Origin: Sorex araneus
Lineage: Eukaryota; Chordata; Mammalia; Eulipotyphla; Soricidae
Direction of reading: 5' to 3'
DNA: 64,000 bases
Assembly (NCBI RefSeq): GCF_027595985.1
Contig: NC_073304.1
Location: 138,092,331 to 138,156,330, forward strand
Made by a program: the position numbers and the translations under genes. The notes below the pieces were generated by a model. It was not told the origin of the DNA. It worked only from the letters and a program-made list of their open reading frames with translations, and did not search any database. Shown here piece after piece: positions 22,894-33,383 of the stretch. How positions within the stretch are numbered: the first letter of the stretch is position 1; every line of letters starts with the position of its first letter.

Positions 22894-23175
22894 TTACTGT
22901 ATCACTGCCATCCCATTGTTCATTGATTTGCAGCGGGCGCCAGTAATGTCTCCATTCGTCCCTGTCAAGTGCTAGTGTAACCTGATGGCGTATTGGGGGC
23001 TCTTTCAGGGTCAGGGGAATGAGAACCATCGTTGTTACTGTTTTTGGCATATCCAATATGCCATGGGTAGCTTGCCAGGCTCTGCTGTGTGAGGGGGATA
23101 CTCTCGGTAGCTTGCTGGGCTCTCCAAGAGAGGGACGGAGGATTTTGGGATGGCTTCTAATCATCATTACAGGTG
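22894..23175 (-). mobile_element. Headless internally deleted RTE (SINE-like)
   Basis: A complete 282-base insertion flanked by a perfect 12-base duplication ttaattgatgta (22882-22893, 23176-23187). On the minus strand it starts CACCTGTAATGATG, runs through the RTE 5' region to a stretch upstream of the endonuclease (ccctgaaagagcccccaat), then jumps to the end of the RTE protein gene. That last part reads DRDEWRHYWRPLQINEQWDG in frame and is followed by gtgatacagtaatac. There is no tRNA head. It is therefore a non-autonomous RTE and the apparent precursor of the body of the RTE-tailed SINEs. Confidence 0.9.
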
Positions 23176-23187
23176 TTAATTGATGTA

Positions 23188-24077
23188 CTGAACAAATTTA
23201 ATTATGACCCTGTTAGGATGAGTAAAACAGATGATATATAACACTTTTTTGAAAAGAGGAAAACAAACTTGGGCAATTTGATAATTGGGCCACAAATAAA
23301 ATTATGAGAAATTAGGGAATGATTTCTAGACATTATTAATGTGGGTTAAGCCTGAATCATGTGGAATCTTCCCCCCACCAAAGTTTAAGACCAAATTTTC
23401 CACCATAATCTGAAAAATGCCTTTTATCTACCCACTTAGCACAGCATGATACTATAGAAGGCATTGAAGTACAGCATGTGGTTTTATAAAAATTAGGGGA
23501 AATGGTGCCAGTGGAGAGGAAAAAACAAAAACAGATGTGTAAGCATGTATAATCAGAAAGGCATTATGTACATAATCCTAGCAGCTTTATTCAATGGCTT
23601 ATTCCGTTTCAGTAATCATGTTGGTAGATGAGCTAATTGCAAATTTGTTAAATATTCATAACTAGCAATTTCTGCTAAGTGACAATGAACTGTCACAGTT
23701 GAAAAGATTAAGTATCCTAGTGTGACATGATTTCATAGGCTGCTTCCTATCTTCACCCAAAAATCATATCCACCCACAACCTACTTATGGCAGAGATATT
23801 AAACATCAGAATAAGGTTGGAGAAAGTAACCAAGTCTGTAGGAACAAAAGGCAAGCAAGGACATATAAGTTTGGACATTAAGTGGAAAACAAAGTGATTC
23901 CTTGAGGTTTCCCCCCCAAAGCTGCTCCTCCAATGCCGAAGATTTTGTGTTTGAGGAATAAATTGTTCTGAAATCTATTCTATTATAAACTCATCTTATG
24001 TAATTTCTACACTTTAGGAGCAGTAAACTAGAGGAATAGCTAAAAATTATGTTCCCCAGTGACTTTCTTCCTTTGTT
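23188..24077. other. Unique sequence, nothing recognised
   Basis: No repeat family or plausible coding frame recognised on either strand. Confidence 0.4.
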
Positions 24078-24185
24078 TTATTTGGGGGCTACACCTGGCA
24101 GTGCTTAGAGTTTACCCCTGGCTCTGTGCTCATGGATATAAAGCAAACAAATGCCTTACCCACTCTACAATTGTTCCTGGCCCCC
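24078..24185 (-). repeat. A-tailed SINE with internal deletion
   Basis: The complement of the SINE 3' half (tttacccctggctctgtgct) is joined directly to the complement of the head (aatgccttacccactctaca ... tggccccc), missing the middle of the element. Confidence 0.75.
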
Positions 24186-24273
24186 TTCACAGTGACTTTT
24201 TCTGTCACATGGAATTGTTTACTCAAAGTTGCTATTTATGCACCAGCTTCATCAACATCAGCTGAGAGTTTTT

Positions 24274-24660
24274 TAATTAATTATTTATTTGTTATATTTT
24301 TCAATGAATCACCATGAGATACAGTTACAGACTTACAAACTTTCGTGATTACATTTCAGTCATACAATGATAAGTACCCATCCCTCAACCGATGCTCATT
24401 CTCTACCACCAACGTTCCCAGTATCCCTCCCGCCACCCCCACCCAAGACCCACCCACCCACCCACCCCCTGCCTCTGTGGCAGGCGTATTCCCTTTTACT
24501 CTCTCTCTAATTTGGGGTGTTATAGTTTGCAATACAGGTATTAAGTGGCCATCATGTTTGATCTACAGTCCACTTTCAGCATGCATCTCTCATCCTGGGC
24601 GAGCCCTCCAAGCATCATTCAATTAGTCCCTTCTCTATCCCAGCTGCCTTTTCCTCAGCA
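24274..24660 (-). mobile_element. 5'-truncated L1 3' end
   Basis: The plus strand shows a T/A-rich tail complement, then caccatgagatacagttaca, catacaatgataagtaccc and ggccatcatgtttgatctac, all complements of the young L1 3' UTR. Perfect 15-base duplication cagctgagagttttt (24259-24273, 24661-24675). Confidence 0.92.
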
Positions 24661-24765
24661 CAGCTGAGAGTTTTTAAATGACAGCATCTCAGGCCTCGCT
24701 CTAGATCTGTTATGTTAGGATCTGAAGCTTTTACATGATTTGTATCCCTAGCAGGGAATATTATG

Positions 24766-24953
24766 AACTTTGTTGTTTTGTTTTGGGGGGGCACTGTTGG
24801 CAGTGCTCAGGGTTTACTCCTGGCTCTGCTCTCAGGGATCACCCCTGGTGGTGCTCAGGAGACTTCAGGGGGTTTCAAGGATCCAACCACAGTCAATCAC
24901 TTGAAAGACAAATGCCCTACCCACTGTACTCTCCACAGTACTCCAGCCCCATC
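24766..24953 (-). repeat. A-tailed SINE
   Basis: The plus strand shows gttttgttttggggg, the body complement (actcctggctctgctctcag, acccctggtggtgctcagga) and the head complement ending gtactccagcccc. A 76-residue frame here is SINE-derived. Confidence 0.88.
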
Positions 24954-24959
24954 TTGGCA

Positions 24960-25527
24960 CGTTGAAATCTAGAGCAAATCTCCTATTGAAAAAGGAGATA
25001 CCAAATGTCCTTGGTGACTCAAAATCATATGGTCATAAAACTTGGGTGAAACAACCCACAAAGAAAGAATCTGGATTTTTAGGATAAATATTAGTTCCAA
25101 AAGTGCATTTGGAGTTGAACCCATCTGTTTTACACCTCTTTATATAGTTATAATAGCTATTATAATACCTATCATTGGCATCTTTATATTATCCAACCTG
25201 CAATAATTTTACTGTTTTCTTTGTCACTTTTCATGATACAAATCTTCAAGTGAGATAATTCTTAAGGTTTCCATTTGATATGAAGCAAATGTATAAGTTA
25301 ATTCCTCAGTATTCCTACTCTTTACCAGCCAGTTTTCTAGAGCAATCAGAATCTGCTTGTATTATGCCCCTCTTCAATCCTCTTTACAAATAGAGCTGTT
25401 AACAATTCTACATTTGTTGATTTCAGATTTATTCATATCAGTGTAGTTTTATTTCACTTTGACATTTTTCATTGCATTCACAATCAACTAGTTTATTATT
25501 CAAGTGCCCACTGTTATAATAACCAGT
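24960..25527. other. Unique sequence, nothing recognised
   Basis: No family or gene recognised. Confidence 0.4.
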
Positions 25528-25735
25528 CACTATTTATTAATGCATCTACTAGGTGCCAAGTACATTTCTCAGCATTATACTTATATTGTCTCTAATTGTC
25601 TTAGCAAAATAGCATGTGTTATTTCCAATATACAGATTTAAAATATAGTCTCAGAAATATTAAATTATTTGCCCTCTCATAGAACCAATAAATGCTGGTC
25701 AAGATTGAAACATAGATAAAGCCTGAGTTTAAAGT
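25528..25735 (-). repeat. MIR SINE
   Basis: The plus strand follows the MIR complement nearly end to end: gcatctactaggtgccaag, then ttatttccaatatacagatt, aatattaaattatttgccc and tagaaccaataaatgctgg. Ancient and diverged. Confidence 0.72.
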
Positions 25736-25743
25736 GGCTTCTT

Positions 25744-25842
25744 CTGACCAGAGAGATAGTATAGTGGGTAAGGCACTTGTATTGAATACCACAAATGATT
25801 CCTGAGCACAGCTAGGTATGACACCCAAACAAAAATAAAGTG
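25744..25842 (+). repeat. Internally deleted A-tailed SINE
   Basis: Head (gaccagagagatagtatagt, gggtaaggcacttgt) joined to the distal body (gattcctgagcacagctagg) and an A-rich tail. Confidence 0.75.
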
Positions 25843-26309
25843 ACTGTTTTTCACCACCTCACACTTTCCCATTGTAAAAATTTAATTGCTATAATCATAA
25901 TTTTGCATTTACATTACTGATTTCCCCTACAATTTGGAAGCATTGACTTCAAATTCTGAGATACATGCAAGTTTCATTTGAAAAAAGAATATCAATAGAT
26001 AAGAGTGTGTTCTAGCCAGGTCTCTCAAAGTTACAAGAAGGAAAAAGTCACCCAAAGTCACTTAAATAAAAGATAAGGTAAAAGGCTTTAGGAAAAAAAA
26101 CTTAACTAAGTTCCTCACTATCTGAAGCATGAAAACCAGGAAGCAGAAACTACTAAATCATAAATATTTCCAGGGAGACACTACCATCTATTTTTCCCTT
26201 GTGTCCAACCAACACACAGTCACTCTGCACCCCAGCTTTCTCTGATTACAACAATGGTTTTAAACCTTTTTATATCTGTGTACTAGAACAGATGAAAGAC
26301 CAGTGGTTT
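25843..26309. other. Unique sequence, nothing recognised
   Basis: No family or gene recognised. The last 16 bases are the left target duplication of the next L1. Confidence 0.4.
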
Positions 26310-26964
26310 CGAGTGCCCTAGAACAGATGACTGGTTGAAGAAACTCTGGTACATCTATACAATGGAATACTATGCAGCTGTTAGAAAAAATGAGGTCATG
26401 ACGTTTGCATATAAGTGGATCAACATGGAAAGTATCATGCTAAGTGAAATGAGTCAGAAAGAGAGAGACAGACATAGAAAGATTGCACTCATCTGTGGAA
26501 TATAGAATAATAGACTATAAGACTAATGCCCAAGAATAGTAGAAATAAGTACCAGGAGATTGTTTCCATGGCTTGGAGGCTGGTCTCTCATTCTGGGTAA
26601 CTCAGGGAAGGGACCAGCAAGTAAAATGTGGTTGGAGGTCATGTGGGGGAAGGGTGAGGCGGGCGGAATACAGACTAGAGACTGAACACAATGGCCACTC
26701 AACACCTCTATTGCAAACCACAACACCTAATCAGAGAGAGAGAACAAAAGGGAATTCCCTGCCATAGTGGCAGGGTGGGGTGGGGGGAGACGGGTCTGGG
26801 GAGGGGGGGAGGGATGTTGGGTTTATGGGTGGTGGAGAATGGGCACTGGTGAAGGGATGGGTTATTGAACTTTGTATGGGGGAAGCATGAGCATAAAGAT
26901 GTATAGATCTGTAACTGTACCCTCACGATGACTCTCTAATTAAAAATAAACTAATAAAAAAAAA
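26310..26964 (+). mobile_element. 5'-truncated L1, end of ORF2 plus 3' UTR
   Basis: A 655-base insertion with a perfect 16-base duplication gaaagaccagtggttt (26294-26309, 26965-26980). It begins near the end of ORF2 (atggaatactatgcagctgt, encoding the WYIYTMEYYA-like block of L1), then has the young 3' UTR and an A-rich tail. Long duplication and clean tail suggest a fairly recent insertion. Confidence 0.95.
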
Positions 26965-26996
26965 GAAAGACCAGTGGTTTAAAATCAGCAGATTAG

Positions 26997-27150
26997 GGTT
27001 GCAGAAATAGTACAGGGGTTAAGTGCTTACCTTGCACACAAACGATGTTGGTTCAATACATAAAACTGCATGTGACCCCCTGAGCCACACCAGGAGTAGT
27101 ACCTGAGCACACAGATTGGTTTGACTCAAAATACAAATAAATTAATTAAA
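26997..27150 (+). repeat. Old A-tailed SINE
   Basis: Head (ttgcagaaatagtacaggg), B box ggttcaataca, body (acaccaggagtagtacctga) and tail after gtttgactcaaaat. Confidence 0.8.
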
Positions 27151-27384
27151 AGTAAAATGTATTAATGACCCACAGTATTAGAATATTCTAAATGTAGTCA
27201 AATATGATCACCACAGACAACACCGCAAGACTCTTCAGTACAGACAATTGGCATCACCTAAATGCCCCTTAATATCTTCTAGTCTATATAACAGTTTCCT
27301 GGTCCTTTCTTGTACTTGTGTTCATTCCAAGTCAGTTATCTGTGCCTCAGATATATTTAATAACCCCCTTAAATGACCTTCATT

Positions 27385-27540
27385 AGTGCTAGAGAGAATA
27401 TACAGGAGATAAGTTACTTTCCTTGTATGTACCAACCCTGGTTTGGCCCCCAACACCACATAGGCTACTGGGAATACTGCCACGGGTTCCTTCTGACCAT
27501 TACTCAGTGTGTCTCCATACCCACCCCAAACTATTTTTAA
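27385..27540 (+). repeat. Old A-tailed SINE
   Basis: Diverged head (gctagagagaatatacagg), B box region ggtttggcccccaacacc and a decayed body to about 27540. Confidence 0.65.
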
Positions 27541-27574
27541 ATTCTATTTATGAGAAGTCATGTAAATGTGAAAG

Positions 27575-27690
27575 TTAATTCAGTAAACATTCATTGAGTT
27601 ACACTACAAGCAGTTATGTAATGTTGACTATGCTCAAATATTGACAGAGCCCTGGTCCTTGTCCTGAAATTTTATAAACTTAGGCACCTA
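27575..27690 (-). repeat. L2 3' region fragment
   Basis: The plus strand has attcagtaaacattcattga and, farther on, gagccctggtccttgtcctg, which occur in this order in the complement of the mammalian L2 3' end. Confidence 0.5.
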
Positions 27691-28069
27691 AAGCATCTGG
27701 AGGATTGAATACCTTTGAGATTGAGGGAGAAGATATTCCCTTCCCATTGCTGAATATGCAACAATTGACTATGTGACAGGAGGTGAATGAAATTAAAGAG
27801 AGGTTACCACAAAACAGCAGAGTCCAGCCCTCTGGTTGCTGTGTCCAGAGTTAAATTTCCCATCAGTCACATGCACAATAAAGAAAGTAACTGGCATGCC
27901 AGAGACTGACGGTGGATGCAGCAACACATCGTAAGATCAGAAGAAGTACAAAGAGACTGAGTCACATAGGGAGACCTTTGTGAAGAACAACACAAGAGGG
28001 AGAGGTATGCTGCATGAGAGAAACTGAGTCTGCACTAGCAACACAAGTGGTTTATATTTGCTTGATATT
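27691..28069. other. Unique sequence, nothing recognised
   Basis: No family or gene recognised. Confidence 0.4.
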
Positions 28070-28258
28070 CTGTTTTTCTTTTCGTTGGTTTTGGTTTTGA
28101 ACCACATCAGCTATATTCTGGGATTATACATCGCTCTGTTTTCAGGTATCATTCCTGGTGGTACTCAAAGGATTGTATATAGTACTGAAAACCAAATCTG
28201 GGTAGGGCGTGTGCAAGGCAAGCATCAGGCCCACTCTACTACCTTTCCAATCCCAGAA
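28070..28258 (-). repeat. Old A-tailed SINE
   Basis: T-rich start with ggttttggttttgaac, body complement (atcattcctggtggtactca) and head complement (caaggcaagcatcaggccca ... tttccaatcccag). Confidence 0.75.
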
Positions 28259-29111
28259 TTATTTATTTCACAATGAGTATACAAGATTATTTTTTAGATA
28301 ACAAATATTAATGATCGAACATATGAGTGCTTCTAAAGGAAATAGTCCAAAGATGAACCTTGCTTCCACACTTCTCCTCAGTCACTCAGTTCCTCAATCC
28401 GTCCAATAGGAAAATACGGTTATGAATTACTTACGCACCCTCGAGACAGTAAAAATATGTTCATATATATAAAATCTGAACAACCATGTACTTATAAGGA
28501 AGGTGTAAGCACAGCAGTCATGGGAAAAATGAAGTGAAAGACACTGACCCCTCCCCCCAGTTTTCCATGCAGAAACCATAAACAATCCTGATTAATTCTT
28601 AGAGAGAAAACAGAAGTATATCAGGAGGATCTATCACAATCTTTCATGTCCTATACAGTATCTTTGTGCTCAGTGAAGCATCTTCATTTCTTCCAATCTT
28701 TCCCATGGCTGTATCCAGATTATTGTTTGTTTTTTCTTTGCTCTATACATCAGGTGATTCCCTACTGACAAAGTCATGGTGTGTTTTAGGTCTGAATCAA
28801 CCCACCATTGGCTTGCTGGCACTCAGCTAACCCTGCTTACAACTCTAAAGCACACATTAAGGTCGAGTTTCTAACTGTAGGCCCTCTGAGTGTTTTCTTT
28901 GGAATTGCTAATAATGATGCTCAAGCACTCAAAGATTTGGGCTTGTGACATTACCACTACATAATTACAGATGTCCAGTTCCTTGCATTTCCATTTACTG
29001 TGTTAACTTGGAAATTCTTCTATATCACAAAATACATCATATTTATTTCCTGCATATGCCATAGTTAATTTAATCAATCTTCCATCAGTGAGCAGTTTGG
29101 TTTTTTCTATC
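28259..29111. other. Unique sequence, nothing recognised
   Basis: No family or gene recognised. Confidence 0.4.
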
Positions 29112-29128
29112 TCAAATTATTATAAATA

Positions 29129-29322
29129 GGGGCTGGAGAGATAGCACAGCGGGTAGGGCGTTTGCCTTGCACGCGGCCAACCCGGGTTCAAATCCCAGCA
29201 TCCCATATGGTCCCCTGAGCACGGCCAAGCGTAATTCCTGAGTGCAGAGCCAGGAGTAACCCCTGTGCATCTCCAGGTGTGACACAAAAAGAAAAAAACA
29301 AACAAAAACAAAACAAAACAAA
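29129..29322 (+). repeat. Young, near-consensus A-tailed SINE
   Basis: The best preserved A-tailed copy here: A box TAGCACAGCGG, B box GGTTCAAATCC, full body and a tail of aaac repeats. Perfect 17-base duplication tcaaattattataaata (29112-29128, 29323-29339). Retained CpGs (cacgcggccaacccgg) also indicate youth. Confidence 0.96.
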
Positions 29323-29339
29323 TCAAATTATTATAAATA

Positions 29340-31599
29340 ATGTTACAGTGTATCACTACCTTCCTGTGGTAGACTGAAAATTTATATTCTTATATATTTG
29401 CTAAGCCTTGAAACCTATGGATGTTACCTGATATAGCAAAAATTTTTCAGGCATGACTTAAAGCTTTGGGATAGGGTGTTGGATACCTGGTGTTGGATAT
29501 TAACTCTGAGTGTTTTAGATTTCATCAGGGAATTGTCCCTTTTCATCCCCATCAGAGAGGCTTACAGTGCTCTTAGGAGCACCCCTAAGACCCTGAGTTT
29601 ACCTTTAACTTTGTGCTTTACCTTTCATTCTGTTTGCTACTAGACCCCCCAAGTCAGGTTTGGTTACTTCTCAAGTCAACTCTTCTGGTGACTCAGGACT
29701 TCGTATCAATAGTGAATTGCTTGCTTTTCTCTTTCCCCTATAACCTTTTCATATTTTACTATAGAGCAATGTTCTTTGCTTAAACACAGAAAGGTCATTA
29801 ATGCTATGCTCCATACATTTGGGAGTCAATTGACTAAAATATATTTACTCCTGGGAATCAGTCATAATTACTTTACTCAGGCTTCAGTTACCGTAGTTCC
29901 TAATACTCCAAAATCTGGGTTTGACTGAAGGACCTCTGGAGCCAACCGCAAAGCTACCCTGGCTATGATGGGGGTCTAGAAAACATAAAGCATAGTCTTG
30001 ATTGCAATGACCTAAAAGACAGGACCATGGGGAAAGAAAAGCTAAATTGTCCTGAGGATTAAATAATCTGGGATTTAAGATAAAAGCCTAGCCATTTTTG
30101 TTCCCAGAGTCTAGAAAACTAAGTTTTGGAATCTATATCTCTTAGTGCGTTTATCCAAATAACTGTAAGTGTTAATAAGAAGTAAACTTTATTGTTTAAT
30201 GTGTACTAGCAGCAAGGGAAAGAGAAAAGCAATATAGATACTTGTCACCCCTGAGCGAAGTATAGTCTCAGAGTGTCTCCTTGAGTTAATCCCCACAAAA
30301 GAATTGCCTCCGTTGAAATGTTTTACTGCTGTAAATGATCAATCACACCTACATGCAGTCCTATACCTCAAACCCTTGAACCCTCTCAGATTTTCTATAG
30401 GTGTTATTCAGTTCTGAATTAAACATCCACAGTCCACTGTTGATCAACCATAGTTGTGTTCCTCCTTGGAAGTGGCTCTCAGTCAAAGCACATTTTTTAA
30501 CAAAGAACCTCCATCTCACACTTTTATTTACACCTGGGTTGGCTCTAAATACAATCACACATATCTTTATAGAAGGGAAGCAAAGGGGATTATGTGGCAC
30601 ACAGATGCACAGATGTTAGCAAACATCTGGTCTCCTCTTCCCTTGACTTGCAGCCTAGAAGTGAAGGATAAAGTAACCGGCAGCATTAGAGCCCTCTGCA
30701 GAGAACGAACAAGCCCCACCTATAGGTTGCCCATCAGATGATGCTCTTGTTCAAGCTGCTGGAGTGGTTAGGTACAATTACCAAGGGTCCTGTTAATAAG
30801 GACAATTTGACACCCTCACTTGAAATCAGAAGGGATTCCCTCTGAAGGGACCAGTAAAAAGTCAGATCAGGACTACTGTGGAACACTTGTGAAAGAATCA
30901 AAGAAAATTACCAAAACTTTGTCAAGTGGTTATATGTAGATTTAAAATTACAAATTTGGGGAGGGGAGGTGGCAAAGGTAATTTAGTCAAGCATAACCAC
31001 AAGATATCCCAGGAATCCTTTATGCTTCCTACCATAGGAACCAAGAAATCTCTAAGCCATTTCAGAAGAAAAGAAAGAATTTTGTCTGAATACCCCTTTC
31101 CTTTGATTGTCTGTAAATCCGTTCATGTTTCCACACACAGCCCCTTAAAGAGTTCTATTCCTTTTTTATCCATTTGCTTAGCTTCTTCGAGTGCATAGAA
31201 ATGTATAATAAAGCTTAATGTATGCAGGTTTGCTTAATCAAAGAAATAGTTGGCTATCTGCAAAACAATTGAAGATAAGTGCACAGAGATAGAGACCAGC
31301 CTTTTCTCATATTATTTGGTAAAGATGTACTGTCGATCATTCTTGAGACAGCTTCACTTTCAGCATTTCTCAAATGCTGAAGGAACTCCACACAGAACAA
31401 CCAAAGCATTGCCAAACCTGTACAGGCGTGTAGATCAGACCTTCAGAGTTTATGAGCAGAGAGAAATCTACCCTCCTTATACTTACATTAGATAAGTCCC
31501 CATCAAGCAACCACAATAGCAAAGGCACCTATTAAAATCAAAATTAGTGAAAGCAAAAAATGAACTGAACTTTTCCTCTTTTTTCACCTTCCAGTGCAA
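29340..31599. other. Long unique stretch, nothing recognised
   Basis: About 2.2 kb with no recognised repeat. Frames of 60-95 residues (for example 30361-30741, 30926-31198, 31250-31495) show no domain, no codon pattern and no splice-flanked structure that I can support. This is the longest segment in the window that may be single copy. Confidence 0.4.
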
Positions 31600-31690
31600 A
31601 GGTTCAGGGCAGGAATGTAGCTGAGCCATAGAGCACTTAACTTGCACAAGGAAGGCCCTGATTTGAATGCTAGCACCGCAAATACATGAA
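31600..31690 (+). repeat. tRNA-Ala-like (ID-like) SINE fragment
   Basis: The order ggaatgtagctgagccatag, agcacttaacttgcacaagg, ccctgatttgaatgctagca, ccgcaaa matches the tRNA-Ala-derived ID/BC1-type layout, with A box near gtagctgagcc and a B box near gatttgaatgc. It differs from the head of the shrew SINEs. It may be an independent tRNA-derived SINE or an old retropseudogene. Confidence 0.55.
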
Positions 31691-32979
31691 TAAATCAAGA
31701 AGAAAGACTCAGAGGGTCATACTCAGGGGATTTGTGAAATAAAGTTTCCCCATCCATCAGAATAAAAAGAATGTGGAGGCAGTCTTTACTTAGACCTTGC
31801 TGCTTATATTCATTCAGACAAACCACAAACTTAGCAGTTTCTACTTTCCATAGTAGGATATTTTTCCCTGACAACCTTTTATACTGAGTTACCAACTCTT
31901 CCCTAGAGATATCTCTTTTTGATAAGATATAAGAACTATCTTTGGGCAATATAATAAAAGTGGTGAGAAATAACAAAGAAAAATCTTCAACTTGGAATTT
32001 AAAGTTATATGCTATTTAGTTAAAGTTAAATTTAAAGTTAAAGTTAAATGCTAATGCATTTGGGTTATGTGCATATGTATGTAAGATGGCACACATAATA
32101 TGTATGCTATCGTACCTTTCTCCCACTCAAGAGCTCAGATCATTTGAAACAGATTATATTGGAGGAATTCAGTTACTATCTCTTTTCTTAGAGACCTTTA
32201 ATGTTGTAAAGCCTTCCATTTTTTTAATTGGATCAAGGGAAGAAGTATCCTCTCTTGGAAAGAGAGATTTAAAAATTGGATATAATATCAATTAGAAAAT
32301 GTCCAAAGCATTATTGTGCACAATAGTATATCTGATCCTGTGTGACTTCATATTAGTAAAATGGCCATGTTTAGAATGATAAAATATAAAGATTTCTTTT
32401 ATAGACACATATTCCTTATCTTGTTTAAACAATAGGTCCATACATTTTACTTTCACACTTTAATGCTTCAGATTTTTATTTTAAGCATAAGACTCAAAAC
32501 AAAATTTTAAGTTGGACTAACATGGATAAAATTAATCTTCTCACCAAAGACAGTTAAAAGAATTAGTAAAAATATAAACAATCCCCAGCTTCACAGCTTC
32601 ACAACAAAATGTTGAAAGAGATGCCTAGCCAAGCCAATGAAATTCACAGGCTGAGAATCATTTCAGTTCTACAGATCCTGAAGCTCCTTGAGTATGCAGA
32701 AGCCTACATGGCCATGTAACACCTCCAAACTCTACAACATAAGAACCCAGCAGAAGAAAAAAATTAGATGGGAAAGTAGTATAGAAGCCAACTAAGTTCA
32801 ATAAACAAAAATATACAACAATAACACAAAACAATAACAAGAAGGCTCAACTAGCAACAACAGCCTAGTAAATCCTTAGAAAATGACATTAGTAACCCTA
32901 TGGTGAGATATAACAATTTTAACAAATTTTCTTTTACTGAACTTGTTACAACAAAATGGAAAAAGGAATTATAAAAAAA
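31691..32979. other. Mostly unrecognised; short AAGTTA-type repeat
   Basis: Includes a simple tttaaagttaaa repeat (about 31998-32050). The part 32520-32979 may belong to the same element as the L1-type 3' end that follows, but I cannot place it. Confidence 0.35.
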
Positions 32980-33170
32980 ATAGTTTAGTAAAAAGATATT
33001 TTCTACTTGCCAAGGGAGCAGGCTTCTGAGGTGGGTGGGAAATGGGATAATAGCAGAGAGAGTGTCGTATTCATGGTGGAATTGAAGTTGGGACAATGAA
33101 TCCTTTAAACAACTGTATTATGAACAACTTTGAAAACCAGGGTGCTTAAATAAAGTTTTTTTGAAATAAC
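32980..33170 (+). mobile_element. Old-type L1 3' end
   Basis: The segment aacaactgtattatgaacaa, then ctttgaaaaccagggtgctt and aaataaag parallels the 3' UTR of the old L1 at 20,640-20,945 and ends in a short T/A-rich run. Confidence 0.6.
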
Positions 33171-33383
33171 AATTGGTCCTTTTGCAAATTTCAGACCCTA
33201 GATCAGGGGGTCATTCCTTCTGGAGTCAGCTTTAATTCTCTAAACACAAAATTGCAATGACGTGAAAAGATTACTGATCACACTCTTCATATTGAAGCTA
33301 GTGAATGTAATAACCATACTTCACTGACATAAGTTATGAAACTTATGACTGCATAAGGTCACTGACCTTAAGATTATATTACT

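Noticed and set aside
29340-31599. Possible exons in the long unique stretch
   Set aside because: No frame shows recognisable domains or paired splice sites that I could support by reading; left as unannotated.
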